A stretch of DNA of 64,000 bases, from positions 6,698,001-6,762,000 of the forward strand of contig JAQFVV010012395.1 of NCBI GenBank assembly GCA_028023455.1, in the 5' to 3' direction. The translations under genes and the position numbers were made by a program. Source of the stretch: Epiperipatus broadwayi (Eukaryota; Onychophora; Udeonychophora; Euonychophora; Peripatidae). Shown here piece by piece: positions 63,252 through 64,000 of this stretch (position 1 is the stretch's first letter; the number at the start of each line of letters is the position of its first letter). Below the pieces are notes generated by a model, which was given only the letters and a program-made list of their open reading frames with translations, did no database searches and was not told where the DNA came from.

Positions 63252-63625
63252 CACTAATACAGGGGTCCCCAACCTTTTTGAACTTAAGGGCACATTCTAT
63301 AATACCGGCCGGGTGGCGGGCACCATTTATTTTTTCAATGTAAATTTATAGTTGGATGTTAATAATACACATAATGTACAAAAAAATATTTATTTCAAAA
63401 ATAAAATTTTAACATATAATTATATTTTTACACTGTAAAAGTATAGTATGCCCTACAATTTGATTACAATATAATACAATAATTTATAAGAAATTTTAAA
63501 AATTAAATTTATTAGTATCAGATAAATAATTTTTTATCGTGTTCGGATAGTGGCGGGCACACGTAAAATGGTCTGCGGGCGCTGTGGTGCCCACAGGCAT
63601 AGGGTTGGGGACCCCTGCACTAATG
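63252..63625. mobile_element. hAT-type MITE, copy 2, inside Gypsy integrase
   Basis: Element 63260-63617 (358 bp), CAGGGGTCCCCAACC at the left and GTTGGGGACCCCTG at the right, very similar to 2702-3070. Flanked by CACTAATA (63252-63259) and CACTAATG (63618-63625), an 8-bp duplication with one mismatch. It splits the integrase zinc-binding domain between LV and NSC. Confidence 0.95.
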
Positions 63626-64000
63626 AATCAATATCTTTGTTAATATTCAACCAATAAAATGACTGTCTTGCTCTGGATTTCAGCTTCTCCATTCCTACAT
63701 GGGACTCATGTAGCAAGCTTATTATTCGGAGTCGTAGCAATGCCGGTATAAATAATTTTCTTTCATGTTGTAATATTCCATGATTCAGCATGAATTTGTA
63801 ACGATACCCCTGCACTAATGATTCAATATCTTTGTTAATATTCAACCAATAAAATGACTGTCTTGCTCTGGATTTCAGCTTCTCCATTCCTACATGGGAC
63901 TCATGTAGCAAGCTTATTATTCGGGGTCGTAGCAATGCCGGTATAAATAATTTTCTTTCATGTTGTAATATTCCATGATTCAGCATGAATTTGTAACGAT
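63611..64000. repeat. 195-bp tandem duplication, at least two units
   Basis: 63611-63805 and 63806-64000 are two head-to-tail units differing at two positions. The unit starts with the last 7 bases of the hAT MITE, so the duplication followed the MITE insertion. 195 is a multiple of three, so the duplicated integrase frame stays open. The array may continue past the window. Confidence 0.93.

Larger units (their letters stand above)
62076..64000 (-). mobile_element. Ty3/Gypsy LTR retrotransposon, 3' part, minus strand
   Basis: Reading on the minus strand, the end of pol (integrase) is followed by a polypurine tract and a 175-bp 3' LTR. The element was inserted into the Penelope-like element. 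Its 5' half lies beyond the window. It is damaged by a stop, a frameshift, a hAT MITE and a tandem duplication. Confidence 0.88.
62269..64000 (-). pseudogene. Gypsy pol, integrase region
   Basis: Integrase inserts the cDNA into the host genome. Minus strand: the zinc-binding H2C2 region (HESHVGMEKLKSRARQSFYW) occurs twice in tandem, 63618-63800 and 63811-63995. After the MITE comes NSCPI then TGA in place of the second Cys (about 63231). Catalytic core: GADLFEF (first Asp), VMADNMPF (second Asp; usual Gly-Pro replaced by Met-Pro) and NGLAELNVQTIKQ (Glu), so D,D,E are present. The C-terminal part needs a frameshift near 62620-62650 and then reads YDGTRWKKCRILEK ... TEDGSI, ending in a basic tail with a stop at 62269-62271. 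Dead copy. Confidence 0.88.

Overview
The window is a strongly AT-rich stretch of an animal nuclear genome. Spliced genes with very long introns, classic GT-AG junctions and a dense mix of retrotransposons and DNA transposons (RTE/BovB-like, CR1-like, Penelope-like, Ty3/Gypsy, hAT and mariner) point to an invertebrate metazoan. I cannot name the phylum. There is no operon, phage, CRISPR or bacterial gene.

Host genes: (1) The last coding exon of a plus-strand gene (3692-3793) ends in a Cys-Cys tail like a doubly prenylated Rab-type GTPase, with a poly(A) signal at 3952. (2) The main gene is SMNDC1 (SPF30, a Tudor-domain splicing factor) on the minus strand. Five exons (48528-48661, 37970-38057, 30841-30917, 13578-13704, 9585-9740) join in frame with matching phases and give the protein from just before the Tudor domain to the stop. 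The N-terminal exon or exons were not found. About 150 codons are spread over 39 kb. (3) Two more minus-strand exons (29983-30086 and 29155-29209), with good splice sites, matching phase and a poly(A) signal, lie inside the 17-kb SMNDC1 intron. They are the 3' end of a gene I do not recognise.

Transposons, left to right: mariner remnant (1690-2240); hAT MITE with 8-bp target duplication (2702-3070); CR1-like LINE 3' end on the minus strand (9886-11290) holding an odd G/T-only insert; a CR1-like LINE with an SGNH-esterase ORF1 (about 15410-23145), split by a MITE and by a 2.87-kb TG...CA element; a nearly intact RTE element with 14-bp target duplication (23716-27003); a dead RTE copy (43650-44465); a tRNA-derived SINE (39319); a dead LINE with APE-type nuclease (50130-53400); another dead LINE (56940-60425); a Penelope-like element (60426-62075) cut by a minus-strand Ty3/Gypsy element (62076 to the window end), itself hit by a second hAT MITE and then tandemly duplicated.

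The most unusual signal is a set of seven foldback insertions (near 6.7, 27.6, 29.6, 35.1, 39.1, 47.6 and 58.5 kb). Their palindromes are unrelated in sequence, but the plan is the same: a direct repeat of 9-19 bp, a single-copy 'head' of about 16-58 bp, arm, loop, inverted arm, then the direct repeat again touching the second arm. Two of them share a similar head despite unrelated arms. This looks like a family, or a mutational process, that inserts hairpins with long target-site duplications.
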